DNA of 45,915 nt from an uncultured Oscillospiraceae bacterium (GTDB lineage Bacteria > Bacillota > Clostridia > Oscillospirales > Oscillospiraceae): the NCBI GenBank assembly GCA_934613505.1, contig CAKTTB010000014.1:1-45915 (forward strand). Direction: 5' to 3'. The notes below the pieces were generated by a model. It did not search any database, was not told the origin of the DNA, and was given only the letters and a program-made list of their open reading frames with translations. Below are positions 40,129 through 45,915 of this stretch, piece by piece. Position numbers and translations under genes: made by a program. Each line of letters starts with the position of its first letter. Position 1 is the stretch's first letter.

Positions 40129-41008
40129 TGATCTTCGCCAGCTCCGGGCTTCCATAGCGCCAGATATCAAGATGGCCCTCGGTTTTCATATACCGGAGTG
40201 GCTGCGCGGGCATAGAATCGAGCCTGTGCAGGACGCAGAGCTTGATCTTGAGCGTTTCGGGCTGGATGCCCTTGATGAAGACGCAGACCGGCTGGCCGGG
40301 CTGCAGCGTGTCGTCCGGGGCGGCCAGGCCCGAGAGGTTCGGCGTGAGTGAGATGAAAACGCCATACGGCTGCCGGGCACGGACGACGCCTGCGACGGTC
40401 TGGCCGGGACGGAAGCGTGCGGCGTTTTCTTCCCACGTGCCGAGCAGCTCCCTCTGCGTCAGCCATACGCGCCGCTGGACAGGATCCAGCGAGCAAAGCA
40501 CAGTATAGAGCTGCTGGCCGATATGCAGGCAGTCGGACGGATGCCGGATGCGGCTGACGCAGATCTCCCGCAGCCCGAGAAGCGCCGGCACGCCGCAGCC
40601 GATATCGCAGAACGCGCCGAAGGGCGCAAGCCCGGTTACGACTGCGGGCAGGATATCGCCGGGACGGCGGTCTTGCAGGATGCAGTCCAGCGCCTGCTCC
40701 TGCGCGCTGCGGCGAGACAAAACCGCGCGGCCGTCCGAAAGAAAGCCGGTCACATGAAAGCAGACCGGGCGGCCGACCCGCGACAAAATGGCAATATCCC
40801 GCGTCTGCCCGCCTGTGATGCCGCGCGCGGCCTCTGCTCTTGGAATCAGCCCCTCGCAGCAGCCGAGCTGCACGTGCAGATCGTGCCGCTCATCGCACCG
40901 GACGGCCGTGGCCTGCAGGATCCGGCGCTGCGCCATGGCGAAGCGCAATTCCTCTTGGGTATACCCATCCGGCTGCGGATGCAGCCCTTCCGGCAGATAA
41001 CAATTCAT
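40115..41008 (-). CDS. S1 RNA-binding domain protein
   Basis: A 297-residue protein with S1 (OB-fold) repeats. One is clear at about 115-175 (GDILPAVVTGLAPFGAFCDIGCGVPALLGLREICVSRI), and a second at about 200-255 (GQTVAGVVRARQPYGVFISLTPNLSGLAAPDD). An N-terminal part (about 30-105) may be a third degenerate repeat. It resembles clostridial 30S ribosomal protein S1-like paralogues, but is much shorter than S1 and is likely an RNA-binding accessory factor. It is not the RpsA/IspH fusion protein. The ATG at 41008 has GGGGGA nearby. Divergent from the DUF951 gene. Confidence 0.8.
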   Translation of the reverse strand: MNCYLPEGLHPQPDGYTQEELRFAMAQRRILQATAVRCDERHDLHVQLGCCEGLIPRAEAARGITGGQTRDIAILSRVGRPVCFHVTGFLSDGRAVLSRRSAQEQALDCILQDRRPGDILPAVVTGLAPFGAFCDIGCGVPALLGLREICVSRIRHPSDCLHIGQQLYTVLCSLDPVQRRVWLTQRELLGTWEENAARFRPGQTVAGVVRARQPYGVFISLTPNLSGLAAPDDTLQPGQPVCVFIKGIQPETLKIKLCVLHRLDSMPAQPLRYMKTEGHLDIWRYGSPELAKIITVF

Positions 41009-41067
41009 AGATCATTCCCCCGTTTCTCCTCCAATATATGCAGACGGGGGAAAGAAGGAGATGCAGT

Positions 41068-41259
41068 ATGGACGTACAGGTCGGCGATATTCTCGTCATG
41101 AAAAAGGAGCATCCCTGTGGCTCAAAGCAGTGGCACGTGCTGCGCAGCGGAATGGATTTCCGCCTGCGCTGCGACGGCTGCGGGCATGAGCTGATGATCC
41201 CGCGCAGCAAGGCGGAAAAGAGCATCCGCCAGATTCTGCGCGAGGGGAAGCCGATTTGA
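41068..41259 (+). CDS. DUF951 small protein
   Basis: A 63-residue protein of the DUF951 family, universal in Firmicutes and of unknown function. The pattern MDVQVGDILVMKKEHPCGSKQWHVLRSGMDFRLRCDGCGHEL is characteristic, with a CDGC pair and HPCG that may bind zinc. AAGGAG lies 8 bases before the ATG at 41068. A terminator follows. Confidence 0.92.
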   Translation: MDVQVGDILVMKKEHPCGSKQWHVLRSGMDFRLRCDGCGHELMIPRSKAEKSIRQILREGKPI

Positions 41260-41286
41260 CATTGCAAGGAAAACCTGACGAACGAA

Positions 41287-41323
41287 CGGCCGCAATTCCG
41301 CATGGAATTGCGACCGCTTTTTT
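41287..41323 (+). terminator. terminator of the DUF951 gene
   Basis: A 13-bp stem with one mismatch (41287-41299 with 41304-41316), GCAT loop and six T residues. Confidence 0.85.
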
Positions 41324-41376
41324 CTGCCCGCCGGGTGTAAGCTTTGTCCATCGGAACGGACAAGGGGGGGCTGCGG

Positions 41377-42225
41377 ATGACGGTGTATGCCGACGAGGCG
41401 TTTTTGCTGAACGCAGCGGTGGATTATCTGCTGCTCATCTGCGGGGCGAAGCTTGGCGGCGGGCGGCTGCTGCGGCTGCGGTTCGCGCTCGCGGCGGCGC
41501 TGGGCGGCTTATACGCCGCCGCGGCGCTCTCGCCGCGGCTCGCGTTTTTGCAGGCGCTGCCCGTGAAGCTGGCGAGCCTTGCGGCGATGCTGCTGCTGGC
41601 CTACGGGGTCGGGCGGCACACGCTGCGCGCGGGGCTTTTGTTTCTGGCGGCGGTGTGCGCGTTCGGCGGCATGGCGCTGGCCGCAGCGCAGATCTTCGGG
41701 ACGGGCGTGCTGGTCCTGCCGGGCGGGACGTATTACGCGGTGAGCCTTCTTGGGCTTCTGCTGCTGGCGGGGCTTGCGTATCTGCTGTGCTACACGGTCT
41801 TTGCCTGTACGGCCCGGCATGGCGGCGGGGAGATCGTGCCGCTCCAGCTGGCGTATGGAGCGGCCAGCGTGCCGGTCCGCGCGCTGCGGGACACCGGCTG
41901 CACGCTCTGCGACCCCGTCACGGGCGAGCGTGCGCTCGTAGCGGAGGCAGGCGCGCTGCAGGCGCTGCTGCCCGGCGCGGCGATCCGCCCGGCAGAGCTG
42001 CGGGACCCGGCGGCGCTGCTTCTGCGCCTGCATACGCAGGACCCGCAGCTGCCGCTGCGGCTGCTCTCCTACCGGAGCGTGGGGACGCAGGCGGGGCTTC
42101 TGCTGGCGCTGCGGTGCGAGACCGTTGCGGCGGATGGCCGGCGCAGAAGCTGCCTAGCGGCGTTTTCCCCGACGCCCGTTTCGGATGGAGGAAACTATGA
42201 CGCACTGACAGGAGGAGACGGATGA
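41377..42225 (+). CDS. spoIIGA: sigma-E processing peptidase SpoIIGA
   Basis: A membrane aspartic protease that cleaves pro-sigma-E in the mother cell, 282 residues. The N-terminal half has about five membrane segments (starting [20 protein letters not shown]). The C-terminal half carries the active-site motif [12 protein letters not shown] (DTG). I chose the ATG at 41377 after AAGGGGGGG; the upstream in-frame TTG is less likely. It is somewhat shorter than the Bacillus protein (309) and very Ala/Leu-rich. The stop overlaps the sigE start (ATGA), so the two are translationally coupled. Confidence 0.92.
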   Translation: MTVYADEAFLLNAAVDYLLLICGAKLGGGRLLRLRFALAAALGGLYAAAALSPRLAFLQALPVKLASLAAMLLLAYGVGRHTLRAGLLFLAAVCAFGGMALAAAQIFGTGVLVLPGGTYYAVSLLGLLLLAGLAYLLCYTVFACTARHGGGEIVPLQLAYGAASVPVRALRDTGCTLCDPVTGERALVAEAGALQALLPGAAIRPAELRDPAALLLRLHTQDPQLPLRLLSYRSVGTQAGLLLALRCETVAADGRRRSCLAAFSPTPVSDGGNYDALTGGDG

Positions 42226-42929
42226 TCTTGAAGCTGGAACAGATCCTGCAGAAGCTGGGGCTTCTGCAGCCGGGAAAAATCATGTATATCGGCGGCAGCG
42301 ACGTGCTGCCGGCGCCGCTCACGCAGGAGCAGGAGCGGCAGGCGCTGCAGCAGCTGCAGGAGGGCGACGAAGCGGCCCGTCAGACGCTGATCGAGCATAA
42401 TCTGCGCCTGGTCGTCTATATCGCGCGGCGCTTTGAAAATACGGGGGTCAATCTGGAGGATCTCATCTCCATTGGCACCATCGGTCTCATCAAGGCCGTA
42501 GGGACCTTCCGGCCGGACCGGAACATCAAGCTGGCGACATATTCCTCGCGCTGCATTGAAAATGAGATCCTGATGCACATCCGGAAGATCGCAAATCAGA
42601 AGACGGAGGTCTCGCTCGACGAGCCGATCAACACCGACTGGGACGGCAACGAGCTGCTGCTCTCCGACGTCCTGGGGACCGACAGCGACGTGGTCATGCG
42701 CCCGTTGGAGGACGATGTGGACCACCAGCTTCTGCGGCAGGCGCTCCTGCGGCTGCCGGAGCGGGAAAAGCAGATCGTCTCCATGCGCTTCGGCCTCGGC
42801 GGGCGGCAGGAGAAGACGCAGAAGGAGGTCGCCGACCTGATGGGGATTTCCCAGTCGTATATTTCCCGGCTGGAAAAACGCATTATGCTCCGCTTGCGGC
42901 GGGAGATCTCCCGGCAGATCTACAGCTGA
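42222..42929 (+). CDS. sigE: sporulation sigma factor E
   Basis: The mother-cell sigma factor, 235 residues. The pro-sequence is short, and the SpoIIGA processing region is conserved ([14 protein letters not shown], compare YIGGSEALPPPL in Bacillus). Region 2 is [41 protein letters not shown]; region 4 ends [33 protein letters not shown] stands before the ATG, inside spoIIGA. In many Clostridia sigG follows directly; here rex follows instead. Confidence 0.95.
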   Translation: MILKLEQILQKLGLLQPGKIMYIGGSDVLPAPLTQEQERQALQQLQEGDEAARQTLIEHNLRLVVYIARRFENTGVNLEDLISIGTIGLIKAVGTFRPDRNIKLATYSSRCIENEILMHIRKIANQKTEVSLDEPINTDWDGNELLLSDVLGTDSDVVMRPLEDDVDHQLLRQALLRLPEREKQIVSMRFGLGGRQEKTQKEVADLMGISQSYISRLEKRIMLRLRREISRQIYS

Positions 42930-42951
42930 GTAAGAACATAGAAATTAGGGC

Positions 42952-42980
42952 TTGAAAATGAAAAACAGTTATGGTATAAA
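42952..42980 (+). promoter_or_regulatory. promoter of rex
   Basis: TTGAAA (42952-42957), a 17-base spacer with TGG, and TATAAA (42975-42980). Confidence 0.8.
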
Positions 42981-43005
42981 GATATCGATACAAATTATCG
43001 ATATC
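42981..43005. promoter_or_regulatory. palindromic operator at the rex start point
   Basis: GATATCGATA, five bases, TATCGATATC: a perfect inverted repeat directly after the -10, over the expected start point. It does not resemble the Rex consensus (TTGTGAA/TTGTTAA with its complement), so another repressor may act here. Confidence 0.65.
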
Positions 43006-43024
43006 GGAAAGAGGACATGAGCCC

Positions 43025-43666
43025 ATGGAAAAAGAAATCTCCCGCGCAACGCTCAAACGCCTGCCGACCTATCTGTCCTATCTCAAGGGACTGCCGGAAA
43101 ACAGCGGTGCGAACATCTCCGCGACGGCGCTGGCCGCAGGTCTGCATATGGGCGAGGTGCAGGTGCGGAAGGATCTGGCGCTCGTCTCGAGCGGCGGCCG
43201 GCCGAAGATCGGCTATAACCGCGCCGCGCTCATCACGGATATCGAGCAGTTCCTCGGCTACGGCAACTCCAATGACGCCGTTCTCATCGGCGCGGGCAAG
43301 CTTGGGCGCGCGCTGCTGGGCTATTCCGGCTTTGCGGAGTACGGCCTCAATATCGTTGCGGCGTTTGATGAGAACGACGCGCTCATCGGCACCTATAAAA
43401 GCGGCAAGCCCATCATGCATCTGTCGCGGCTGGGCGAGATCTGCCAGCGCGACAAGATCAAGATCGGCATCATCACCGTCCCGGCCGAGCAGGCGCAGAG
43501 CGTGTGCGATCTTCTCATCAGCAATGGCATTCTTGCTATCTGGAACTTTGCCCCGAAGCATCTGAACGTCCCGGATCATATTCTGGTGCAGAATGAGAAC
43601 ATGGCTGCCTCGCTTGCGCTTTTGTGCAAGCACCTCAACGAACAGATGAAGGCAGAAGAGGAATGA
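43025..43666 (+). CDS. rex: redox-sensing transcriptional repressor Rex
   Basis: A 213-residue NADH/NAD-sensing repressor that controls fermentation and respiration genes. The N-terminal winged helix (SRATLKRLPTYLSYLKGLPENSGANISATALAAGLHMGEVQVRKDL) leads into a Rossmann domain with VLIGAGKLGRALLGY. The C-terminal swapped helix region includes LAIWNFAPKHLNVPDHILVQNENMAASLALL. AAAGAGG is near the ATG at 43025. Confidence 0.95.
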   Translation: MEKEISRATLKRLPTYLSYLKGLPENSGANISATALAAGLHMGEVQVRKDLALVSSGGRPKIGYNRAALITDIEQFLGYGNSNDAVLIGAGKLGRALLGYSGFAEYGLNIVAAFDENDALIGTYKSGKPIMHLSRLGEICQRDKIKIGIITVPAEQAQSVCDLLISNGILAIWNFAPKHLNVPDHILVQNENMAASLALLCKHLNEQMKAEEE

Positions 43667-43682
43667 TCAAGAGAAGTTTGTC

Positions 43683-43711
43683 TTGAATTTCCACGTCTCA
43701 TGCTGTATAAT
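43683..43711 (+). promoter_or_regulatory. promoter of tRNA-Leu
   Basis: TTGAAT (43683-43688) and TATAAT (43706-43711) with a 17-base spacer, 13 bases before the tRNA. Confidence 0.8.
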
Positions 43712-43724
43712 AATTGCCAGCAAC

Positions 43725-43811
43725 GCCGGTGTGATGGAATTGGTAGACGTAGTGGACTCAAAATCCACCGCCAGCGATGGCGTGCCGGTTCGAGTCCGGC
43801 CACCGGCACCA
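43725..43811 (+). tRNA. tRNA-Leu (anticodon CAA)
   Basis: An 87-base tRNA with acceptor stem GCCGGTG/CACCGGC, discriminator A and encoded CCA (43809-43811). The anticodon stem-loop GTGGA-CTCAAAA-TCCAC gives anticodon CAA, reading UUG. The long variable arm (CGCCAGCGATGGCG region) marks a class II tRNA, and the T arm has GGTTCGAGTCC. Its 3' end may be the attachment site of the element that follows. Confidence 0.95.
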
Positions 43812-43852
43812 TATCATCTGAACACTTTGGATCAATTGACGAAAAGCCCAGT

Positions 43853-43883
43853 TGTTTCAAGGTGTTCAGGCTTTTTTACGGCC
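43853..43883 (+). terminator. weak terminator after tRNA-Leu
   Basis: AAAAGCC and GGCTTTT arms with a T run at the 3' end. A longer pairing of CTGAACACTT (from 43818) with the segment before the T run is also possible. Confidence 0.5.
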
Positions 43884-43923
43884 GGAAATTTTCTAAAAAC
43901 TCCATGGATCAATGGCCGCTTTG

Positions 43924-43957
43924 CAGAGGTTCAAACGGGATTTGAACCTCTGTTTTT
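43924..43957 (+). terminator. rho-independent terminator
   Basis: A perfect 12-bp stem CAGAGGTTCAAA with its complement (43924-43935 with 43941-43952), then five T. It is in the tRNA-Leu to 44135 gap, which has no gene I can support. Confidence 0.85.
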
Positions 43958-44055
43958 CCATATTCAAGCGGAATTGTGGCGACAGCGCCCTTTTTCAGAG
44001 GGCTGCGGCGGCTGGTTTTCAGAAAAATCGGGGAAAAATCTTTCACAAAGTTATG

Positions 44056-44101
44056 GGCGCTGGATTGTTGGTTTTCACGAACCAAGTCCAGCGCCTTTTT
44101 T
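44056..44101 (+). terminator. strong terminator upstream of the accessory genes
   Basis: A 9-bp outer stem (44056-44064 with 44087-44095) and a 6-bp inner stem (44068-44073 with 44080-44085), followed by a T run. With the two earlier hairpins it insulates the genes that follow, or marks remains of lost genes. Confidence 0.85.
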
Positions 44102-44134
44102 GCGCTCAAAAAGGGCTGAGATTGGAGGTACGAT

Positions 44135-44800
44135 ATGAACGAAGAACTCACACCACAGAAAGAACGATTTCTGCGAGAGGTAGAACAGAAGCTCCTGCAC
44201 AGGGAGCTGGACGCAAGGCTGCTGGACGACGGTCAGATCCACATCAGATGGAAAGAGAAACCGCTCTGCTCGGTTGACAGAGACGGCATCGTCCGTTTCA
44301 GACCAACAGATATTACAGGGCCGGAAGTAGACCGGCAGCTTCGGACGGTGATACAGACTGCCGGTCATGTCAAAGAGTATATGCGGATCTTTGAACGAGC
44401 GCCCACGCTGAATGTCGTCGGTCTGGATGATACCTACAAGGTGCTTGCGGATTTCGGTGACGCGGTGCTGGCTGGGCAGCTCGGCAAAAAGGGCGCTCGG
44501 TTCGTGACGTGGGAATGGGACTTTGACCGACAGGGCGTCCACGCCGGTCACTACTTCATGGAGAATTACGAAGCCGCGAAGCTGGATTTTGCTGCCCGTG
44601 CAGGCTTGATAAACGAACAGCGCCTTTTTTCAGACGAGCAGCTTGCTGTGATCCGGAACGCGTGTGCGTTTGCGCTGGAGGATGACGCGACGCTCTCGTA
44701 TGCCGAAGAAAAGCAGCTCCAAAGTGTGCAGGAGCAAATCGAACTTCTTTTGCCGCAGCAGACGCAGGAGCAGCACCAAACGATGGAACAGACAATGTAA
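44135..44800 (+). CDS. conserved protein of conjugative-element type, function unknown
   Basis: A 221-residue protein I recognise only as the sort found in accessory modules of clostridial integrative elements. The sequence is soluble and charged, with a segment GHVKEYMRIFERAPTLNVVGLDDTYKVLADFGDAVLAG in the middle and a Gln-rich tail. No enzyme motif is evident. GGAGG lies before the ATG. Codon use is less GC-biased than in the housekeeping genes to the left. A terminator follows at 44812-44846. Confidence 0.7.
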   Translation: MNEELTPQKERFLREVEQKLLHRELDARLLDDGQIHIRWKEKPLCSVDRDGIVRFRPTDITGPEVDRQLRTVIQTAGHVKEYMRIFERAPTLNVVGLDDTYKVLADFGDAVLAGQLGKKGARFVTWEWDFDRQGVHAGHYFMENYEAAKLDFAARAGLINEQRLFSDEQLAVIRNACAFALEDDATLSYAEEKQLQSVQEQIELLLPQQTQEQHQTMEQTM

Positions 44801-44811
44801 TATTTGCAGGG

Positions 44812-44846
44812 AGCCGAGATTTCTTTTAGAAATCTCGGCTTTTTTT
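44812..44846 (+). terminator. rho-independent terminator
   Basis: An 11-bp stem AGCCGAGATTT with its complement (44812-44822 with 44830-44840) and seven T residues. Confidence 0.88.
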
Positions 44847-44865
44847 GCGTTCAGGGAGGGATTTT

Positions 44866-45081
44866 ATGAAACACAAGCAAGAAGAATATTGGCGGCCGCA
44901 TTTCCACGCGCCGCCGCTGCGGTCTCATCCGGACCCGCCGCCAACGATACAGTGCAGCTGGTATCCGCACGAGGGACAGTGTCCGTATATGCGCCTGGCT
45001 CTGATTTGCTGGCGTAGCAACGGCGAGTGTACCTTCACGGATATGCAGAAAATTGAAAAGCGAGGTGAAAAACGTGTTTGA
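44866..45081 (+). CDS. small hypothetical protein
   Basis: A 71-residue protein, MKHKQEEYWRPHFHAPPLRSH at the start, then two or three Cys (QCSWYPHEGQCPYMRLALICW, GECTF). The Cys/His content could suggest metal binding but there is no clear motif. GGGAGGG stands before the ATG at 44866. Its end overlaps the start of the ArdA-like gene by 8 bases, so they are probably coupled. Not recognised. Confidence 0.55.
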   Translation: MKHKQEEYWRPHFHAPPLRSHPDPPPTIQCSWYPHEGQCPYMRLALICWRSNGECTFTDMQKIEKRGEKRV

Positions 45082-45915
45082 AGCAAAACTGAAAAGCCGC
45101 AGTCAGCCGAAGTTAGGGGCGCTGGCAGTCACGTTTCCAATCCCAGAGGAACGCTATGAAAATGTGATCCTCGCTTTGCAGAATCTCCAAATTGGTGACG
45201 TAAGAAAGCAGGACTGCTGCATCGAAAGCATTCGCGCCCCTGACTGCCCTGCTCTGCTCAGAATGACAAACACGATGGCAAACGTGGATGAACTGGATTG
45301 GCTCGGAAAGCAGTTGGAGAGCTTCGACCGATATGAACTGCTGCAATTTAATGCAGCGGTGGAGCGATTCGGATTATCCGCAGCGGATGAGCTGATCGAT
45401 CTTTCTTTCTGCGCCAGAGATGTGACGGTCGTTTCAGATTTTAATGATTTGGAGCTGGTCGGGAAACGGCACTATCTGACCGTCCACGGTGCCTGTGATT
45501 CGGAAGAACTGGAGAATCTGGATGGAAAGGAGACGGCTTTGGCGTTGATCTCCGGGCAGCCCGGCTATGTAACGAGATACGGTGTTGTGTATGACAACGG
45601 CATCAAGCTGGAGCAGGCGTATGACCGCAAGCATCTGCCTCCGATCTGGATGGCAGAAAGCTGTATCATGGAGCTGAAGCTCCGAGCCACAGGTGAAGAT
45701 GATCCAAAGAAACAGGAGTGGGTGCAGCTTCCCACGAGCCGAGTCAAGCTGGAACGCGCGATGCTTCGTGCCGGGATTCCATCCTGCGGCGAGATGCAGA
45801 TGCTGGTTTCAGACAGCCGATTCCCGGATGAGGTCGAATGCACATTGGATTTTGAACGCGAATCGCTCTTTGAACTGAACCGGCTGTGCCGTGCGTGTTC
45901 AAATTTCAAGGAACA
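45074..45915 (+). CDS. ArdA-like antirestriction protein (partial, runs off the window)
   Basis: An open frame from GTG at 45074 to the window end without a stop, at least 280 residues. GAGGTG lies just before the GTG. The segments NVDELDWLGKQLESFDRYELLQFNAAVERFGLS and TVVSDFNDLELVGKRHYL, and GVVYDNGIKLEQAYD, match proteins annotated as antirestriction ArdA in clostridial conjugative elements. Such proteins mimic DNA and inhibit type I restriction enzymes during transfer. The match is by recall, and the C-terminus is missing, so the name is tentative. Confidence 0.6.
   Translation, partial: MFEAKLKSRSQPKLGALAVTFPIPEERYENVILALQNLQIGDVRKQDCCIESIRAPDCPALLRMTNTMANVDELDWLGKQLESFDRYELLQFNAAVERFGLSAADELIDLSFCARDVTVVSDFNDLELVGKRHYLTVHGACDSEELENLDGKETALALISGQPGYVTRYGVVYDNGIKLEQAYDRKHLPPIWMAESCIMELKLRATGEDDPKKQEWVQLPTSRVKLERAMLRAGIPSCGEMQMLVSDSRFPDEVECTLDFERESLFELNRLCRACSNFKE

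Noticed and set aside
42981..43005. Rex autoregulatory binding site
   Set aside because: The palindrome lacks the TTGTGAA/TTGTTAA half-sites expected for Rex.

Overview
The window looks like chromosomal DNA of a GC-rich, spore-forming member of the Clostridia, most likely Oscillospiraceae (Oscillibacter/Flavonifractor-like). The reasons are the rpoB-rpoC-(L7Ae protein)-rpsL-rpsG-fusA-tuf order, strong AGGAGG ribosome sites, spoVT, spoIIGA-sigE, RicT, Rex, DUF951, and interspersed palindromic repeats of the kind seen in gut Firmicutes. I cannot fix genus or species from sequence alone.

Layout. 1-10003: transcription and translation block (rpoB 3' end, rpoC, an L7Ae-like kink-turn protein, rpsL, rpsG, fusA, tuf), with lineage-type insertions in RpoC and EF-Tu. 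10339-14562: a small membrane protein, RecD2 helicase, ComF-like phosphoribosyltransferase and MreB. 14614-17484: TraX-like membrane protein, an Fe-S aldo/keto reductase, a 120-bp interspersed repeat and a DUF554 membrane protein. 17710-25501: envelope and metabolism genes (SH3-DUF4015 putative glycosidase, MetY with an elaborate leader, EamA transporter, GH25 lysozyme, CapA-like protein, HAD phosphatase). 25594-29505: spoVT behind a sigma-G-like promoter, holB-ricT, and a pseudouridine synthase. 29745-33197: an aconitase-family/isocitrate dehydrogenase operon. 33446-37818 (minus): ygfK and ssnA, two genes linked to anaerobic purine/urate catabolism, behind a promoter and a terminator-containing leader. 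38104-43666: nth, rarA, an S1-domain protein, DUF951, spoIIGA-sigE and rex. 43725-45915: tRNA-Leu(CAA), followed at once by genes of conjugative-element type (ArdA-like), so the right end is probably the edge of an integrated element.

The most interesting non-coding signals are: (i) the metY leader, with a 17-bp operator at the start point, an 18-codon leader peptide containing a Cys codon, and alternative pairings; (ii) the ssnA-ygfK leader, with a rho-independent terminator, a duplicated terminator arm, and a 19-bp inverted repeat over the promoter; (iii) two inverted copies of a 120-bp repeat and a separate element of about 167 bp with 16-bp terminal inverted repeats; (iv) a perfect palindrome at the rex start point that does not resemble a Rex site. 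All functional calls rest on reading the sequence and on family knowledge; no searches were run.
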